This document shows, in pieces, positions 13,856-22,637 of a stretch of DNA of 42,010 nt (the stretch's first letter is position 1; each line of letters opens with the position of its first letter). A program made the translations under genes and the position numbers. Under the pieces are notes generated by a model that was not told the origin of the DNA, made no database searches, and was given only the letters and a program-made list of their open reading frames with translations. The DNA is from an uncultured Ruminococcus sp. (GTDB lineage: Bacteria; Bacillota; Clostridia; Oscillospirales; Ruminococcaceae): assembly GCA_902781565.1 (NCBI GenBank), contig CACZJT010000003.1, forward strand, positions 9,114 to 51,123. Reading direction: 5' to 3'.

Positions 13856-14827
13856 ATGAGATATTACGAGCCTGCCGACAAAAACGCCATAGATGAAGTA
13901 CGAAACGTTATGAGATACTTAACAGGCATAAGCGGCAAAAGGATCATCACGGGACAGCATACGCAGACTATGGCTATGGAGGAGCTTCACCATATCCGAA
14001 GCGTGACGGGCAAGGAGCCTGCGCTGCTCGGCTTCGAGCTGCTTTCCTACTCGCCGAACATCAACTACCTCTCCACCGATGAGGAGTGCATGAAGGAAGT
14101 AGAGGAGAACCGCGGAACTCTGCAACGCGCCCTGGAATGGGCAGAGAAAGGCGGGCTCATCACGATGACGTGGCACTGGTTCTCGCCTCTCGGAGGACGG
14201 TCAAAAGCCTTCTTCACCTGCAACACCGATTTCGACGCGAGCCGTGTGCTGATCGAAGGCACTCCGGAGCGGGCGGCATTCTTTGCGGACATGGACGTTA
14301 TGGCGGGGCTTCTGCGCCCCTTCTGCGACAGACATATCCCTATACTCTGGCGCCCCTTCCACGAGTCGGAGGGCGACTGGTTCTGGTGGAGCGCTAAGGG
14401 ACCCGAGATCGCCCGTCAGCTCTATCGGCTCATGTTCCGTCACTTCACCGAGGAGCGCAGGCTGCACAATTTGATCTGGGTGTGGAACTCCCCTCTTGCG
14501 GAGGGCTATCCCGGTGACGACACGGTGGACATCATTTCCCGCGATATGTACCCGCCCGCCCATGAGCACACCTCCCGCAGAGCGGAGTATGAGGAGCTTA
14601 TCCGCATAACTCCATCGGAGAAGATCGCCGCTGTAGCCGAAACGGGAGTTATCCCAGACCCTGCCGCAGTCGTGAACGAGGGAGCGGCGTGGACTTATTA
14701 CATGACATGGTCGCACGGCTTCTGTCTCGGAGAGGAGTTCAATACCTCCGAAAAGCTGAAAGAGGTCTATGACAGCGAATACTCCGTTACTCTCGAGCGC
14801 CTGCCGAAACTGTACGGCATAGTATAA
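13856..14827 (+). CDS. GH26 family glycoside hydrolase (mannanase type), no signal peptide
   Basis: This 323-aa single-domain GH26 protein has the acid/base Glu170 in WRPFHESEGDWFWW, the nucleophile Glu262 in AVAETGV, and the substrate-site WHW at 106-108. GH26 enzymes are retaining beta-mannanases or related activities. There is no signal peptide, lipobox or carbohydrate-binding module, so it should be cytoplasmic and act on imported manno-oligosaccharides, or it has another beta-glycan substrate. ATG 13856 is chosen because AAAGGAG (13841-13847) lies 8 nt upstream; the TTG at 13823 would include the ribosome binding site in the coding region. It resembles the catalytic domain of the secreted GH26 at 23917-25656. 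Confidence 0.9.
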   Translation: MRYYEPADKNAIDEVRNVMRYLTGISGKRIITGQHTQTMAMEELHHIRSVTGKEPALLGFELLSYSPNINYLSTDEECMKEVEENRGTLQRALEWAEKGGLITMTWHWFSPLGGRSKAFFTCNTDFDASRVLIEGTPERAAFFADMDVMAGLLRPFCDRHIPILWRPFHESEGDWFWWSAKGPEIARQLYRLMFRHFTEERRLHNLIWVWNSPLAEGYPGDDTVDIISRDMYPPAHEHTSRRAEYEELIRITPSEKIAAVAETGVIPDPAAVVNEGAAWTYYMTWSHGFCLGEEFNTSEKLKEVYDSEYSVTLERLPKLYGIV

Positions 14828-14834
14828 CAGATCA

Positions 14835-14865
14835 CCGCCCCGCGGGAAAGGCTCCCGCAGGGCGG
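14835..14865. terminator. GC-rich hairpin after GH26 gene 1
   Basis: CCGCCC-GCGGGA pairs with TCCCGC-GGGCGG around a 5-nt loop, with one mismatch, 8 nt after the stop. Downstream T residues are sparse (TTCTCGTTT), so it is a weak intrinsic terminator or an mRNA 3' end stabiliser. It also lies between convergent genes. Confidence 0.6.
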
Positions 14866-14901
14866 CGTTCTCGTTTACGGACCTTTCAGCCCGTCATTGG
14901 T

Positions 14902-15024
14902 TCAGTTGCAGCCGCAGCCGTTACCGAAGCCGTTGTTGCAGCCGCATCCGCAGCCGTTGTTGCCGCAGCCGCAGCAAACGATGAGTACGAGAATGATGAT
15001 CCACCAGTTGCAGTTGTTGTTCAT
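14902..15024 (-). CDS. Cys/Gly-rich single-span small membrane peptide
   Basis: This is a 40-residue protein. It starts MNNNCNWW, has a hydrophobic stretch IIILVLIV, then a tail of CCGCGNNGCGCGCNNG type ending in GCGCN. An ideal ribosome binding site, AAAAGGAG, sits 8 nt before the ATG, and the stop is followed by the GC-rich hairpin region. Similar very short Cys-rich proteins in Clostridia are often annotated as chorion class high-cysteine (HCB 13) proteins; their role is not established. Nine cysteines in the C-terminal half suggest metal binding, cross-linking in a spore coat, or a surface role. Repeated GCNGCAAC-type codons give the DNA a tandem-repeat look on both strands. Confidence 0.75.
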   Translation of the reverse strand: MNNNCNWWIIILVLIVCCGCGNNGCGCGCNNGFGNGCGCN

Positions 15025-15157
15025 AACGAATTCTCCTTTTGAGTTTTATTTGAGCGTTCCTTTCGGTCGGCTCATATTACAGATTATGCGGAAGATAAAA
15101 ATGTGTTACGGTAATGGGGGCAAATTTGGAATAATCTTAAAATTTACACATCGGCAC

Positions 15158-15186
15158 TTGAAATCGGGGCGGGGATAGTGTATAAT
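15158..15186 (+). promoter_or_regulatory. Promoter of the toxin-antitoxin operon
   Basis: TTGAAA (15158-15163), a 17-bp spacer and TATAAT (15181-15186) lie about 63 bp upstream of the antitoxin start. A second AT-rich TATAAT at about 15207 lacks a good -35. Confidence 0.7.
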
Positions 15187-15248
15187 ATAATCAGAAATAT
15201 TTTATAATATGAGTTTTAAGAAATACTTCAGACAAGGAGATGATCTTC

Positions 15249-15479
15249 ATGAACGCTTCAATGGAACGAGCTTATAAGATATTAAACAGCTTTAATGAAG
15301 AAGAGCTTCAAGGCTTTATCCTTATGTTCGGAAATCGTGAAACTGCACACAAAGGGCGTTCGGACAATGCAAAGAGTGAGGAGTTCGCCAAATTATCCCA
15401 AGCGTTCAGTACGCTTGGAGAGGATTGCTTCTCAAACGGAAGAGATCCCCAGTATCAGAACGAAAGAGAAAAACTATGA
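15249..15479 (+). CDS. Putative antitoxin of a PIN-domain TA pair
   Basis: This 76-aa acidic protein begins MNASMERAYKILNSFNEEEL and ends NEREKL. No classical AbrB, MetJ or Phd motif is obvious, but its position directly before, and 4-nt overlap (ATGA) with, a PIN-domain toxin gene is the normal arrangement of VapBC-type modules, where the antitoxin binds and represses its own promoter. The start at 15249 is 9 nt after AAGGAG (15234-15239); the in-frame ATG at 15240 abuts the ribosome binding site. The C-terminal half, lacking hydrophobic residues, is the likely toxin-wrapping tail. Confidence 0.75.
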   Translation: MNASMERAYKILNSFNEEELQGFILMFGNRETAHKGRSDNAKSEEFAKLSQAFSTLGEDCFSNGRDPQYQNEREKL

Positions 15480-15877
15480 AATTGCTTGATACAAATATCA
15501 TCATCTATATGATGCGATATCACCCCGACTATCTTATTGAAAGATTTATGAACGAAAGAAAGAACGGTTTAAGCATTTCTGCTGTGACCTACGCCGAATT
15601 GCGTGAGGGGATAGAAAAAAGTAAAAGACGAACAAATAATGAGAAAATGCTCGATGAAATACTAAAGAATATCGTGATCCTTCCGTTTGATGACAAAGCT
15701 GCTCTCGCATACGGAAAGGTCAGCCTTGCGTTATACAGATCGGGATTTACTGTCGGAAAACTCGATATACAAATAGCTTCTTGTGCAATAGCAAACGATA
15801 TCACATTAGTCACAAACAATACAAAAGATTTTCGCAATATACCCGACCTGGATATTGAAGATTGGCTGATAAGATGA
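15476..15877 (+). CDS. vapC: PIN-domain ribonuclease toxin (VapC family)
   Basis: This 133-aa PIN-domain protein starts MKLLDTNIIIYMMR with the first catalytic Asp at residue 5. It has the second acidic position in SAVTYAELREGIE, and the last ones in KLDIQIASCAIANDITLVTNN, with TKDF following. VapC toxins are Mg-dependent endonucleases that cut tRNA or rRNA. The ATG at 15476 overlaps the antitoxin stop, and the longer ORF start at 15425 is antitoxin sequence out of frame. The region is more AT-rich than neighbouring genes, as is common for mobile TA modules. Confidence 0.9.
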   Translation: MKLLDTNIIIYMMRYHPDYLIERFMNERKNGLSISAVTYAELREGIEKSKRRTNNEKMLDEILKNIVILPFDDKAALAYGKVSLALYRSGFTVGKLDIQIASCAIANDITLVTNNTKDFRNIPDLDIEDWLIR

Positions 15878-15906
15878 TCTTACTCAACCTTTGAACGTTC
15901 CGAACG

Positions 15907-15927
15907 AAAGGAGTGCCCAAAATGTAA
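15907..15927 (+). other. Start-stop element (ATG-TAA) with ribosome binding site upstream of prfC
   Basis: AAAGGAG (15907-15913) is followed 8 nt later by ATG (15922) and immediately by TAA. It lies 52 nt upstream of the release factor 3 start. A minimal ORF of this kind would load and release ribosomes without making a peptide. It may be chance. Confidence 0.35.
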
Positions 15928-15978
15928 AGATCGCCCTGCAATACGACTTATAAACTAACATAAATGGAGGAATACATT

Positions 15979-17574
15979 TTGGCAGGCTTAACAGAAGAAA
16001 TAAAAAGACGGCGTACTTTCGCCATAATCTCTCACCCCGACGCAGGTAAGACTACCCTCACCGAGAAATTCCTGCTCTACGGCGGGGCTATCGCGCAGGC
16101 GGGGGCTGTTAAGGGCAAGAAGAATGCCCGTCACGCAGTATCGGACTGGATGGAGATCGAAAAGCAGAGAGGTATCTCCGTAACGTCCTCGGTCATGCAG
16201 TTCAGATATAACGACCATGTTATCAATATACTCGACACCCCCGGACACCAGGACTTCTCGGAGGACACCTACCGCACGCTCATGGCTGCGGATTCGGCGG
16301 TCATGGTCATCGACGCCTCAAAGGGCGTGGAGAATCAGACCCGAAAGCTCTTCAAGGTCTGTGCTATGCGGCATATACCGATTTTCACATTCATCAACAA
16401 GCTCGACCGCGAAGCCCGCAACCCCTTTGACCTCATCGACGAGATAGAGAACGAGCTGGGAATGCCCACCTGCCCGATCAACTGGCCTATAGGCTCGGGC
16501 AAGGAGTTCAAGGGCGTTTTCGACCGCGGGAGCCGTCACGTCATCTACTTTGACCCCACGGGCGGAAGCCACAAGGTCTCGGCGAACGAAGCCGACTTGA
16601 ACGACCCCACGCTCGCGGACATACTGGGCGACACCAACTACGAGACACTAAAGGACGACATCGAGCTGCTGGACGGCGCTTCGGACGAGCTCGATCTCGA
16701 AGCTGTACACAGCGGAAGGCTCTCGCCCGTGTTCTTCGGCTCGGCGCTCACGAATTTCGGAGTTGAACCATTCCTCGAAAAGTTCCTTGAGATGACTCCC
16801 CCTCCGATGCCCCGCGATTCGAGCGAGGGTGTCATCGACCCCTTCTCGCCCGATTTCTCGGCGTTCGTGTTCAAGATACAGGCTAACATGAACAAGGCTC
16901 ACCGCGACCGTATCACTTTCCTGCGGGTATGCTCGGGCAAGTTCGACAAAGAGATGGACGTGCTTCACGTTCAGGGCGGTAAGAAAATGCGGCTTTCCCA
17001 GCCCCAGCAGATCATGGCGCAGGAGCGCGAGATCATCGACGAAGCCTACGCGGGCGACATCATAGGCGTTTTCGACCCGGGTATCTTCTCGATCGGCGAC
17101 ACCGTATGCGCTCCAAACAGGAAGTTCATGTTCGAGGGCATACCCACATTCGCGCCCGAGCATTTCATGCGCTATCGCTCGAAGGATACCATGAAACGCA
17201 AGCAGTTCGTCAAGGGCATAACACAGATCGCACAAGAGGGTGCTATACAGATCTTCCGCGAGCCGCTGCTCGGAATGGAGGAGATCATCGTAGGCGTTGT
17301 GGGCGTGCTGCAATTCGATGTGTTCGAGTACCGCATGAAGAACGAATACGGCGTTGAAATGATAAAGGAAGGACTGAGCTATTCGCACATTCGCTGGATA
17401 GATAAGTCCCCCGTCGAGCCGAAGGACTTGAAGATAAGCTCCGATACCAAGGTCGTCACCGATATGCGCGACCGCTCGCTTCTGCTCTTTACGAGCGAGT
17501 GGAATATCCGCTGGGCGCTTGAAAGAAACGAGGGTCTTGAACTCTCGGAATTCAGCCGCGGAGAGTTACAATAA
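15979..17574 (+). CDS. prfC: Peptide chain release factor 3 (RF3)
   Basis: This 531-aa translational GTPase, with the usual RF3 length, recycles RF1/RF2 from the ribosome after termination. It has G1 HPDAGKTTL, the switch region RGISVTSSVMQF, G3 DTPGHQDF and G4 NKLDREA, followed by domains II and III including the RF3-typical GVVGVLQFDVFEYR. The TTG at 15979 is the likely start because GGAGGA (15966-15971) lies 7-8 nt before it; the ATG at 15964 overlaps that site. A terminator follows directly. This gene is chromosomal backbone and marks the end of the TA insertion. Confidence 0.96.
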   Translation: MAGLTEEIKRRRTFAIISHPDAGKTTLTEKFLLYGGAIAQAGAVKGKKNARHAVSDWMEIEKQRGISVTSSVMQFRYNDHVINILDTPGHQDFSEDTYRTLMAADSAVMVIDASKGVENQTRKLFKVCAMRHIPIFTFINKLDREARNPFDLIDEIENELGMPTCPINWPIGSGKEFKGVFDRGSRHVIYFDPTGGSHKVSANEADLNDPTLADILGDTNYETLKDDIELLDGASDELDLEAVHSGRLSPVFFGSALTNFGVEPFLEKFLEMTPPPMPRDSSEGVIDPFSPDFSAFVFKIQANMNKAHRDRITFLRVCSGKFDKEMDVLHVQGGKKMRLSQPQQIMAQEREIIDEAYAGDIIGVFDPGIFSIGDTVCAPNRKFMFEGIPTFAPEHFMRYRSKDTMKRKQFVKGITQIAQEGAIQIFREPLLGMEEIIVGVVGVLQFDVFEYRMKNEYGVEMIKEGLSYSHIRWIDKSPVEPKDLKISSDTKVVTDMRDRSLLLFTSEWNIRWALERNEGLELSEFSRGELQ

Positions 17575-17585
17575 TAAGATAATCG

Positions 17586-17621
17586 TCCCCATGACTGTAA
17601 AGGTCATGGGGGCTTTTGTTT
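17586..17621 (+). terminator. Terminator of prfC
   Basis: CCCCATGAC (17587-17595) pairs with GTCATGGGG (17603-17611) and is followed by CTTTTGTTTGTT. It is a classic intrinsic terminator 12 nt after the stop codon. Confidence 0.88.
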
Positions 17622-17680
17622 GTTCTGCACAAATCTGCGTTTGACAATTTGGACAGTTCTACAATTATCTATGGGATATC

Positions 17681-17709
17681 TTGACAAAACTATATTTCTG
17701 TGATATCAT
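17681..17709 (+). promoter_or_regulatory. Promoter of SPFH gene
   Basis: TTGACA (17681-17686), a 17-bp spacer and TATCAT (17704-17709). Repeated GATATCA words around the -10 (ATGATATCA at about 17710) may form an operator. The gene start is 55 bp downstream. Confidence 0.75.
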
Positions 17710-17763
17710 TATGATATCAAATACATACGGATTTGATAATACATATAAACGGAGGTAACAACA

Positions 17764-18789
17764 ATGGAGGAAAAAATCATTTCTGGAAAAAAAAACGGAA
17801 TGTCAATGCTCATCTTAACGACCTTTATCTACATCGTGTCGATAGCCGCAGTCATCGTAGCACCCCTTATCGGCGGAGGAGCAGGCGTAGCGATCACAGT
17901 GGTTGCGGTGACATGGATGTGTCTCGGGTGGATACTCTACCTCGGGTTAAAGGTGTTAAGACCTCAGGAAGCGCTCGTGCTTACGCTTTTCGGAAAGTAT
18001 CAGGGTACACTGAAAGGCGACGGTTTCTACTGGGTCAACCCTTTCTGCGTCTCGGTAAATCCTGCCGCTTCCACGAAGCTGCGTCAGAGCGGAGATGTGG
18101 GAGCCGACGGCGGCTCTGCCCTTTCTGTTGCGATGAAGTCCGAGGACGTACAGCTTGCGGCTAAATCAATTGTTGACAAGCGCATCTCTTTAAAGATCAT
18201 GACTCTCAATAACAACAAGCAGAAGATCAACGACTGCCTCGGAAATCCTATCGAGATAGGTATCGCGGTCATCTGGAGAGTCGTTGACACGGCTAAGGCT
18301 GTGTTTGACGTTGACAACTACAAGGAGTATCTTTCCTTACAGTGCGACACTGCTCTCCGCAATATCGTAAGGCTCTATCCCTACGATGTAGCGCCCAATG
18401 TTGACACAACAGGCGACGGCGTTGCCGACGAAGGCAGCCTGCGCGGTTCGAGTGAGATCGTGGCGCAGCGTATACGTGACGAGATACAGGAGAAGGTCAG
18501 AAATGCGGGCATAGAGATCATAGAAGCCCGTATCACCTACCTCGCCTACGCGCCCGAGATAGCTGCCGCTATGCTGCAAAGACAGCAGGCTTCCGCAGTA
18601 GTTGACGCCCGCAAGCTGATAGTTGACGGTGCTGTGGGAATGGTGGAAATGGCTCTCGAACAGCTCAGCGAAAAGGACGTCGTGGAGCTTGATGAAGAGA
18701 GAAAAGCCGCGATGGTATCGAATCTCTTGGTAGTGCTCTGCGGGAACCACGACGCTCAGCCTGTCGTAAACTCGGGCAGTCTTTACTGA
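17764..18789 (+). CDS. SPFH/band-7 domain membrane protein
   Basis: This 341-aa stomatin/flotillin-like protein has two N-terminal hydrophobic segments (about 16-40 and 43-62), then an SPFH domain starting [24 protein letters not shown], followed by a helical C-terminal region with [20 protein letters not shown] and [10 protein letters not shown]. Such proteins form membrane-bound oligomeric rings and organise microdomains or chaperone membrane proteases; the client is unknown here. GGAGG lies 8 nt before the ATG. The following small DNA-binding-like gene starts 1 nt after the stop, an association seen repeatedly for this subfamily, so the two likely act together. Confidence 0.9.
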   Translation: MEEKIISGKKNGMSMLILTTFIYIVSIAAVIVAPLIGGGAGVAITVVAVTWMCLGWILYLGLKVLRPQEALVLTLFGKYQGTLKGDGFYWVNPFCVSVNPAASTKLRQSGDVGADGGSALSVAMKSEDVQLAAKSIVDKRISLKIMTLNNNKQKINDCLGNPIEIGIAVIWRVVDTAKAVFDVDNYKEYLSLQCDTALRNIVRLYPYDVAPNVDTTGDGVADEGSLRGSSEIVAQRIRDEIQEKVRNAGIEIIEARITYLAYAPEIAAAMLQRQQASAVVDARKLIVDGAVGMVEMALEQLSEKDVVELDEERKAAMVSNLLVVLCGNHDAQPVVNSGSLY

Positions 18790-18790
18790 T

Positions 18791-18997
18791 ATGGCGGCAA
18801 AGAAGCAAGTGCCGCTGCGGTTATCGGAAAAGCTGTACAATGATATAGCTTCGTGGGCGGAGGACGATTTCCGTTCGGTCAACGGGCAGATAGAGTACCT
18901 CCTGACCGAATGTGTCAAACAGCGGCGAAAAAACGGAGGATATGTAGGCAAGGAAATAGACGCCCCGCCCGATATAGACGTAAAGGACTTTGAATAA
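18791..18997 (+). CDS. Small Arc/HicB-like ribbon-helix-helix protein
   Basis: This 68-aa protein reads MAAKKQVPLRLSEKLYNDIASWAEDDFRSVNGQIEYLLTE, which fits a ribbon-helix-helix fold: a beta strand (QVPLRLS) and two helices with the conserved N-G-Q/E-I turn. The C-terminal tail is acidic and Pro-rich (DAPPDIDVKDFE). Arc-type proteins dimerise and bind DNA, and HicB-like antitoxins have the same domain. It is translated from the SPFH mRNA with a 1-nt gap, so it probably regulates or tunes the SPFH protein or its promoter (the GATATCA repeats are a possible target). Confidence 0.8.
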   Translation: MAAKKQVPLRLSEKLYNDIASWAEDDFRSVNGQIEYLLTECVKQRRKNGGYVGKEIDAPPDIDVKDFE

Positions 18998-19002
18998 CGT
19001 AA

Positions 19003-19032
19003 AGACCGCAGCTCCCGTGGGAACTGCGGTCT
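19003..19032. terminator. Bidirectional terminator
   Basis: AGACCGCAG (19003-19011) pairs with CTGCGGTCT (19024-19032) around a loop containing a further CTCCC/GGGAAC partial pairing. It lies between convergent genes and has T residues on both sides (GCTTTGTT plus, TTTACGTTATT minus), so it can serve both. Confidence 0.8.
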
Positions 19033-19046
19033 GCTTTGTTATCGTG

Positions 19047-21332
19047 TTATTTCGCGGCTGCACTGCTCGCTCTTAACTTTGCGAGAGTCTTTGCGGAGGG
19101 CAGCTTGCGGAGGTATTTGTAGCAGCGCTTGTAGTCCTCGTAAGCTTCGGAGAACTCCTCCGCTGTGGGAACATATCCTCCGAAGGCAGTGCGCTCAAAC
19201 AGCGTCAGGAGCTTTTCCGGGCAGACTGTTCTCGTTTCGTAGAGATAGCTGCGGAGCATCTTGACCGTGTACGCGGAATAGTCGTCCTTGGTCGAGAGGT
19301 TCACGAGCTTTATCACGTTAGCATAGAGCATAAGGACGCCCTTTGCCGGGTCTGCGAAGCGCAGTCTTATCCTGAATATCAGCTCAACTATGCGGTCAAG
19401 CAGCACGACGAAAATGATGACGAATCCAACGATTATGACCAGTATGAATCTGCTGATTATCGTGAGGAAGGTCTGCCAGCCGAAGCCGCCGTCATCACCC
19501 GTGGGGGTGTCGCGGTAGTCGGATACGGTCGGGTCGAAGGTCATCCAGCCCGCACCGGGGATATAGACCTCAACGAACGCATGAGCGTGACCGTCGCGGA
19601 CTACTATCGAGCCGTCATCGGTATACTCGAACGCCGCGAAACCCTCAACGTATCTTGCGGGGAGCCCCACCGAACGTGCCATGAGGGTCATGGCAGTGGC
19701 GAAAGCCACACAGTAGCCTGTCTTGCTCTCGAACACGAAATAATCTATCGAATCGTCCTCGGGAACGTATTCGAGGGAGTATAGAAAGCCTTCATTGGTG
19801 AAGTAGCTCTCCAGTGCCAGCGCCTTTTCGTAGTCGCTCTTGCAGTCCTTTGTGACCTCATAGGCGAGCTGTACCAGCCTGTCGGAGACTTTGTTGATAT
19901 CGTAATACTCGATCAAGGCGCTATTATAGTCGAAAAGCAGCCGTCTTGCGGCAGCAGAGCCGTTATCGCTCAGTTCGGTGAGCTTTGAAATGTACTCATC
20001 GCCCGTCATGTTCAGGTCTTTGACATATTTTGTCAGCCCCGCTCCGTACTCTAAGAAATCGAAGCTGTCGTCAAGGGCAGGTATCTGCGTGCCCGAGTTA
20101 TCGGCTTTTAACGCACTTGCTCTTATAACGGTAGTCTGAGGGTATTTCCTGTATTCAAGTTCTTCGAGAGTGCCGTTATCCGTTATCACACCGAGGGGCG
20201 CGGGAAGATAGTAGGGAGCAAAGCTCTCATCAAATACCCTTCCGTGACGGGTCGTGATGGCGCTCTTGTATTTTTCGGGGGAGAGAAAGCTGCTGTCCTC
20301 CGCCGACACCTCTTTCATGTCGGCGAGGATATCATCTTCCGCGTATTCGGGTATGACAGATGAGTAGACTACCGAATAGCTGTCAAAATCTTCTTCGTTC
20401 TCCCAGACAGAGCCGTTGAATTTGTCATAGACCTGCCTGCGGAGATAATATTCGGGCTGTGTACCGTCCGTTTGAAGGTAGAAGATCGGGTTGTAGGTAT
20501 AGTTCAGCCCGCCCCGCCTGTCGGAGGATTCGTTTTGCAGACTGTCAAGATCGCCCGAACCTGTGGCATCGGTCTGGTAGTAATCGAAATAGCTTGAATC
20601 CTTTTCGAGTTTAGAGAAGTAGGTAGGCTTGTCGATCATCATGGTTATCGCACCCGTGACCGACACGAACACCGCAACGCTTATGATATACGCGGTGTTG
20701 ACCACCAGCACTCCCCGTCTTTCTTTCGGAACTGAGGGGTCAATGCGGCGGTTATGTACCATTACCGCAAGAAAAAGCGAGATCATCACCGTTACCAGCA
20801 CATCGGGCATGGCGTCCGCGCGCTTCGCGTAGATAACGAACGGGAACATTATACAGAGCATGACCCCGAGACTTCGGTAGCGTATCTGAGTGAAGTAATA
20901 GAGTATCGAGATAAGGAAGAATCCGCCGCCCAGCATGACCGCGGTGAGGAATCCCGTGTGAAGTGTGTAGGAGCCTTCTTCACCGTAGAACCAGTTCATC
21001 GGCGCTTCCCAGCCCTCGACCCTTGCTTCGGAGAACATTATCGACATGGCGCCGAAGGAGCAGGCGATGAGCATTACGGTGTAGATGATCCCGCCTAAGA
21101 ATCGTATCGTTTTGATCTTGTCGAAGAATATGAACAATACCAGCTCGGCAGCGAGGAATATCGCCGTACAGAAAGCCGCGAAGGGTCGGTACAGCGCGTA
21201 AATGACCGCGAAGCATACTGCACCGCCCAGAAGCATCGGACAGATGTAATTGCTCAACCTTTCGGCAAGCGGAACGGGAGGTGCTTTGGGCTTTGGTTCT
21301 TTTATCTTTGTTTTATCTTTGTCTTTTTTCAT
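19047..21332 (-). CDS. Membrane transglutaminase-like (TgpA-type) protein
   Basis: This 761-aa protein has an N-terminal cytoplasmic Lys/Pro-rich tail, about six membrane spans (about 25-240), a large extracytoplasmic region, the transglutaminase-like core, one further span (FLTIISRFILVIIVGFVIIFVVLL is in that area) and a C-terminal cytoplasmic helical part. The catalytic triad is seen as Cys in KTGYCVAFATAM, His in DGHAHAFVEVY and Asp in MTFDPTVSDY. Proteins of this type act as proteases or peptide cross-linkers at the cell surface. It is the last gene of the MoxR-DUF58-transglutaminase operon; AAGGAG precedes the start. Confidence 0.9.
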   Translation of the reverse strand: MKKDKDKTKIKEPKPKAPPVPLAERLSNYICPMLLGGAVCFAVIYALYRPFAAFCTAIFLAAELVLFIFFDKIKTIRFLGGIIYTVMLIACSFGAMSIMFSEARVEGWEAPMNWFYGEEGSYTLHTGFLTAVMLGGGFFLISILYYFTQIRYRSLGVMLCIMFPFVIYAKRADAMPDVLVTVMISLFLAVMVHNRRIDPSVPKERRGVLVVNTAYIISVAVFVSVTGAITMMIDKPTYFSKLEKDSSYFDYYQTDATGSGDLDSLQNESSDRRGGLNYTYNPIFYLQTDGTQPEYYLRRQVYDKFNGSVWENEEDFDSYSVVYSSVIPEYAEDDILADMKEVSAEDSSFLSPEKYKSAITTRHGRVFDESFAPYYLPAPLGVITDNGTLEELEYRKYPQTTVIRASALKADNSGTQIPALDDSFDFLEYGAGLTKYVKDLNMTGDEYISKLTELSDNGSAAARRLLFDYNSALIEYYDINKVSDRLVQLAYEVTKDCKSDYEKALALESYFTNEGFLYSLEYVPEDDSIDYFVFESKTGYCVAFATAMTLMARSVGLPARYVEGFAAFEYTDDGSIVVRDGHAHAFVEVYIPGAGWMTFDPTVSDYRDTPTGDDGGFGWQTFLTIISRFILVIIVGFVIIFVVLLDRIVELIFRIRLRFADPAKGVLMLYANVIKLVNLSTKDDYSAYTVKMLRSYLYETRTVCPEKLLTLFERTAFGGYVPTAEEFSEAYEDYKRCYKYLRKLPSAKTLAKLRASSAAAK

Positions 21333-21371
21333 CTATTTATCTCCTTACGGAAAAGAAAGAAATACTTCTCC

Positions 21372-22619
21372 TTAATGCTCCGCCTTGCGGAACTCGAACT
21401 CGTCGGAGATCGTCCACATATCGGAGCTCATGGACGGTATCAGTGCCGAGTATGCGGTTATCACCAGCGCCTCGGGACACTGTGAGATGATATCCGAAAG
21501 AGTTCCTTCCGCCCCTCTTACAGCAGCGCTGAACACTATGGGAGTCTTGCCCGCCGCGGTGATCTCTGAGGGAACAGGCGTCGGAGCTTCACAGGGCGAG
21601 TAGTCGGAGAGTATCTCCTGGAGAGCAAAAACATCGGGCTGGGAGTGTATCTCGTGGGCGAGCCACAAACCGTCCTTGCAGTAGAAGAAAGTAGCTTCCC
21701 TGCCCTCCCGTATCAGCATCATGAACATGGTCAGTGCGCCCTCGATCACGTTGTCCCGCACCTTTAGTATGTCGGGAGTCGGCTCTGTCACGGGGCTGTC
21801 GAGAAAGAACATTTGACCTGCGCTGCGTATCTCCTCATCGAGCCTTATCATGTAGATATCCCGCTTCGAGGACAGCTTCCAGTTTATGCGCTTTATCGGG
21901 TCACCGGGGTAATACTGCCTGTGATCGTATCCCGGCATACCTGTAGAAGTGAGGGACACCTCGTCGGATTCCTCCTCCTCATCGTCGTTGCTCGAAAACT
22001 TGTTGGTGGTTTTAAGAAAATCCGTCTGCACCGCCGCGTCGGGGATATCGGGATAGACAGCCAGCTTGAAGGCAAGCTGTTCTTCGGGGACATTCAGCCT
22101 GAAGGAGAATATCCCGAGGTAGTCCGTGAGCGTCACGCGGTCGATCGTCATTTTTGCGGCGCCGCTGTATCTTGCGGTCATGGGTATGCTCAGAACGTTC
22201 ACTGCCCGTCCCGCGAGCGCTCCCTTGTAAAGCAGAGAGGATTCCATAGCGAGCTGCGGAGAGCAGTCCGCCTGTATCTCGATGACGGGGGCGGTGATCG
22301 GGAGCGTATTGAAGAGCTTCACCCTGCAAAGCACCTTTTCGCCCTTGACGAGGATATTCTTGTCTGCGGTTATCTCGACCCTTACGGAGCGCATAACAAT
22401 AACTGTCATAACGATGGATATGACCAGAGCGCAAAGGAGCGCCGCAGTCAATATTATGCCCGCCGTACCGTCAAGATAGTATGTGACGGCAAGCGCTATA
22501 CCGATACAGCCGAGATAGCTCAGAAGAGCCCTGACGGTCTTGAAAGCGACGTTGCCGTAATAAACCCTGTCGGGAAGATCGCCTTTCAGTATGAAAGCCT
22601 TTTTTTCGGATCTTGTCAT
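21372..22619 (-). CDS. DUF58 domain membrane protein
   Basis: This 415-aa protein has two N-terminal transmembrane segments (about 32-75) and the DUF58 signature GDPIKRINWKLSSKRD at about 240-255, within a VWA-like fold. A beta-rich domain comes before it (ITADKNILVKGEKVLCRVKL). It is always found next to MoxR ATPases, which are thought to remodel or activate it. It lies 18 nt downstream of moxR and 39 nt upstream of the transglutaminase, same strand. The likely role is cell-envelope stress or assembly; the substrate is unknown. Confidence 0.9.
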   Translation of the reverse strand: MTRSEKKAFILKGDLPDRVYYGNVAFKTVRALLSYLGCIGIALAVTYYLDGTAGIILTAALLCALVISIVMTVIVMRSVRVEITADKNILVKGEKVLCRVKLFNTLPITAPVIEIQADCSPQLAMESSLLYKGALAGRAVNVLSIPMTARYSGAAKMTIDRVTLTDYLGIFSFRLNVPEEQLAFKLAVYPDIPDAAVQTDFLKTTNKFSSNDDEEEESDEVSLTSTGMPGYDHRQYYPGDPIKRINWKLSSKRDIYMIRLDEEIRSAGQMFFLDSPVTEPTPDILKVRDNVIEGALTMFMMLIREGREATFFYCKDGLWLAHEIHSQPDVFALQEILSDYSPCEAPTPVPSEITAAGKTPIVFSAAVRGAEGTLSDIISQCPEALVITAYSALIPSMSSDMWTISDEFEFRKAEH

Positions 22620-22637
22620 AGCCTCACCTTCACGCTG

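Noticed and set aside
14897..15178. Plus-strand Pro/Gln-rich ORF (MVQLQPQPLPKP type)
   Set aside because: It is the complement of the Cys/Gly-rich small gene; the minus frame has a near-perfect ribosome binding site and a sensible membrane span, the plus frame has none.
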